DNA of 64,000 nt from Salinicola lusitanus (lineage in GTDB: Bacteria; Pseudomonadota; Gammaproteobacteria; Pseudomonadales; Halomonadaceae): positions 47,387 to 111,386 of the forward strand of contig NZ_PZJM01000013.1 of the NCBI RefSeq assembly GCF_003206045.1, read 5' to 3'. Below are positions 62,479-64,000 of the stretch, in pieces (position 1 is the first letter of the stretch; every line of letters begins with the position of its first letter). Made by a program: the position numbers and the translations under genes. Under the pieces are notes generated by a model. It saw nothing but the letters and a program-made list of their open reading frames with translations, searched no databases and had not been told where the DNA came from.

Positions 62479-62805
62479 ATGACCCAGTCTTTCGCTCATC
62501 TCGATCCGACGACCCTGGCGCAGTGGCTGAGCGAAGGGCGCTCGTTCAAGCTCGTCGACATTCGCGATCCCATGAGTTTTGCCCAGGGCCATATCCCTGG
62601 CAGCTACCACCTCGACAACACCACCGTGGCGGAACTGGTGGACAGGACGCCCAGCGACACGCCCGTGGTGGTGGTCTGCTATCACGGCCACTCCAGTCAA
62701 CAGGCCGCCTCCTGGCTGGCCGGGCAGGGCTTCGGCGAGGTCTACAGCCTGGATGGCGGGTTCGTCGACTGGGCGCATCGCCGGCCCGAACATGTCGAAC
62801 GCTAG
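62479..62805 (+). CDS. glpE: Thiosulfate sulfurtransferase GlpE
   Basis: A 108-residue single rhodanese domain. The active-site loop CYHGHSS begins with Cys67, the same kind of loop as in E. coli GlpE. LVDIRDPMSFAQGHIPGS is the family's N-terminal signature. It transfers sulfur from thiosulfate to cyanide or thiols in vitro; the natural acceptor is uncertain. It lies between apaH and cca with short gaps of 49 and 12 bases. Confidence 0.93.
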   Translation: MTQSFAHLDPTTLAQWLSEGRSFKLVDIRDPMSFAQGHIPGSYHLDNTTVAELVDRTPSDTPVVVVCYHGHSSQQAASWLAGQGFGEVYSLDGGFVDWAHRRPEHVER

Positions 62806-62817
62806 CGGTCTCGCGGC

Positions 62818-63975
62818 ATGAGCATGTCCCCCGATCCCCGTCTCGACGGGCTGGAGGTCTACCTGGTGGGTGGCGCCGTTCGCGACGCCCGTCTGGGCTG
62901 GCCGGTGGGCGATCGTGACTGGGTAGTCGTCGGCGCCACGCCGGAGGCCCTGCGCCAGCGCGGCTTCAAGCCCGTCGGTCGCGATTTTCCGGTCTTCCTG
63001 CATCCCGATACCCACGAGGAGTATGCGCTGGCCCGCACCGAGCGCAAGCAGGGCCATGGCTACACCGGATTCGAAGTGCACGCGAGTCCCGAGGTGACGC
63101 TGGAAGCCGATCTGGCGCGACGGGATTTCACCATCAACGCCATGGCCGAGACCCCCGCGGGCGAACTGGTCGACCCCTATGGCGGCGCCGACGATCTTGC
63201 GGCCAGGAGGCTCAGGCATGTCTCGGCCGCGTTCGTCGAGGACCCGCTGCGGGTGCTGCGCGCGGCGCGCTTCCTGGCGCGTTACCGCAAGCTCGGTTTC
63301 ACCATCTCCGCGGAGACGATGGCGCTGATGCGTCAGCTCACCGACAGCGGCGAAATGCGATATCTGGTCGCCGAGCGAGTGTGGACGGAGACGCACAAGG
63401 CGCTGGGCGAAGCCGACCCTTCCGCCTATTTCCAGACGCTGGAAGCGTGCGGGGCGCTGGCGGTGCTGATGCCGCCGCTGGCGACGCCATCGCTACCCGA
63501 GGCGCTGGCGCGACTCGAACCGGTCCCCGACGAGTCCACTTCCCATAGTGTGGCGCTATGGCGCTGGGCGCGGCTCGGCGAGCACCTCGAGGATGACGAG
63601 CAGTCCCGGCTCAACGATGCCGTCAAGGCGCCCAACGCCTTTCGGGATGCCATGCGGCTGGCAGCCCTGTCTCGCCGGTTGCGTCTCCGCATCAATGATC
63701 TGCGGCCCGGTGACACCGAGGATCGTGCCGGCGCGATCATGGCCTGGCTGGACGGGATCGACGCCTGGCGACGGCCCGAGCGCGTCGCGCCGCTGCTGGC
63801 TCTGATCGCCCATGACAATGGCGGACTGGCGGACGATCTGGCACTGGCCTGGCGGCTGGCCTCCCAGATTCTGCCCAAAGCCCTGCTTGCCGAGGGATTT
63901 CGTGGACCGGCGTTGGGCGAAGAGTTGTCCCGGCGTCGGGAGGCGACGGTGCGGGAGGCGCTGGCGCTCCGCTAG
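62818..63975 (+). CDS. cca: CCA-adding tRNA nucleotidyltransferase lacking an HD domain
   Basis: A 385-residue class II nucleotidyltransferase that adds or repairs the tRNA 3' [16 protein letters not shown], the catalytic GDRDWVVVG with two Asp, [10 protein letters not shown] and [16 protein letters not shown] are in order within the first 165 residues. E. coli Cca continues into an HD phosphohydrolase domain; here no His-Asp metal motif is found in residues 230-385, which seem to keep only a helical tRNA-binding tail. All tRNA genes in this window already encode CCA, so repair is its probable main task. Confidence 0.92.
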   Translation: MSMSPDPRLDGLEVYLVGGAVRDARLGWPVGDRDWVVVGATPEALRQRGFKPVGRDFPVFLHPDTHEEYALARTERKQGHGYTGFEVHASPEVTLEADLARRDFTINAMAETPAGELVDPYGGADDLAARRLRHVSAAFVEDPLRVLRAARFLARYRKLGFTISAETMALMRQLTDSGEMRYLVAERVWTETHKALGEADPSAYFQTLEACGALAVLMPPLATPSLPEALARLEPVPDESTSHSVALWRWARLGEHLEDDEQSRLNDAVKAPNAFRDAMRLAALSRRLRLRINDLRPGDTEDRAGAIMAWLDGIDAWRRPERVAPLLALIAHDNGGLADDLALAWRLASQILPKALLAEGFRGPALGEELSRRREATVREALALR

Positions 63976-64000
63976 CGAGCTCGAGATGGCAGAACGCCCG

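Overview
The window is about 64 kb of GC-rich, densely coded chromosome from a gammaproteobacterium, most likely a member of the Halomonadaceae (Halomonas/Salinicola type). The reasons are a complete six-gene Mrp Na+/H+ antiporter operon with fused subunits A and B, a high-potential iron-sulfur protein, a DUF6482-type small protein, the MurU/AmgK recycling genes, and the lptD-surA-pdxA-rsmA-apaG-apaH run typical of Gammaproteobacteria. The genus is an inference; nothing here fixes a species. No prophage, insertion sequence, CRISPR array or rRNA gene was seen.

Layout. 1-9.5 kb: an acetate-type locus with a symporter-fused sensor kinase (cut by the window start), an unknown membrane protein, a large and small sodium:solute symporter pair, and divergently a cNMP/CBS/DUF294 protein and a DnaQ-like exonuclease. 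This gene set resembles the Vibrio cholerae crbS-acs region. 9.6-12.6 kb: ttcA, a urate hydroxylase (hpxO) and an alpha/beta hydrolase. 12.6-13.3 kb: a five-gene tRNA operon Val-Asp-Asp-Val-Asp. 13.6-17 kb: fadH and L-threonine aldolase. 17.2-22.2 kb: the prkA-yeaH-spoVR stress operon behind a sigma-S-like promoter. 22.2-24.4 kb: HiPIP, ogt, an Lrp-ligand-domain protein and a membrane-anchored nuclease. 24.5-24.8 kb: three tRNA-Leu(CAG) genes on the minus strand.

25-32.6 kb: an RNA/ribosome/replication run of rnr, rlmB, rpsF, rpsR, a membrane protein, rplI, dnaB and a small unknown. 32.6-34.9 kb: an EAL-CBS-GGDEF protein and a DUF6482-like protein. 35.1-37.8 kb: an iron-sulfur (6-4) photolyase-like gene divergent from hemH, with a long dyad between them. 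37.8-43.6 kb: the mrp operon on the minus strand. 44.5-48.8 kb: a lytic transglycosylase lipoprotein, an FlhF-like SRP GTPase with an extra C-terminal region of about 380 residues, and a translationally coupled small partner. 48.8-53.1 kb: rsmE, purD, a phosphoribulokinase-like kinase, a HIT protein and coq7. 53.2-55.4 kb: an OsmC protein, murU and amgK. 55.7-64 kb: lptD, surA, pdxA, rsmA, apaG, apaH, glpE and cca.

Most of the window is housekeeping. The points most worth attention are the extended FlhF-like GTPase with its coupled partner, the TTATAC-N14-GTATAA dyad between photolyase and ferrochelatase, a possible leader ORF with a strong ribosome binding site upstream of mrp, intergenic tandem repeats with periods of 7 or 14 bp, and domain losses in SurA (second parvulin domain) and Cca (HD domain).
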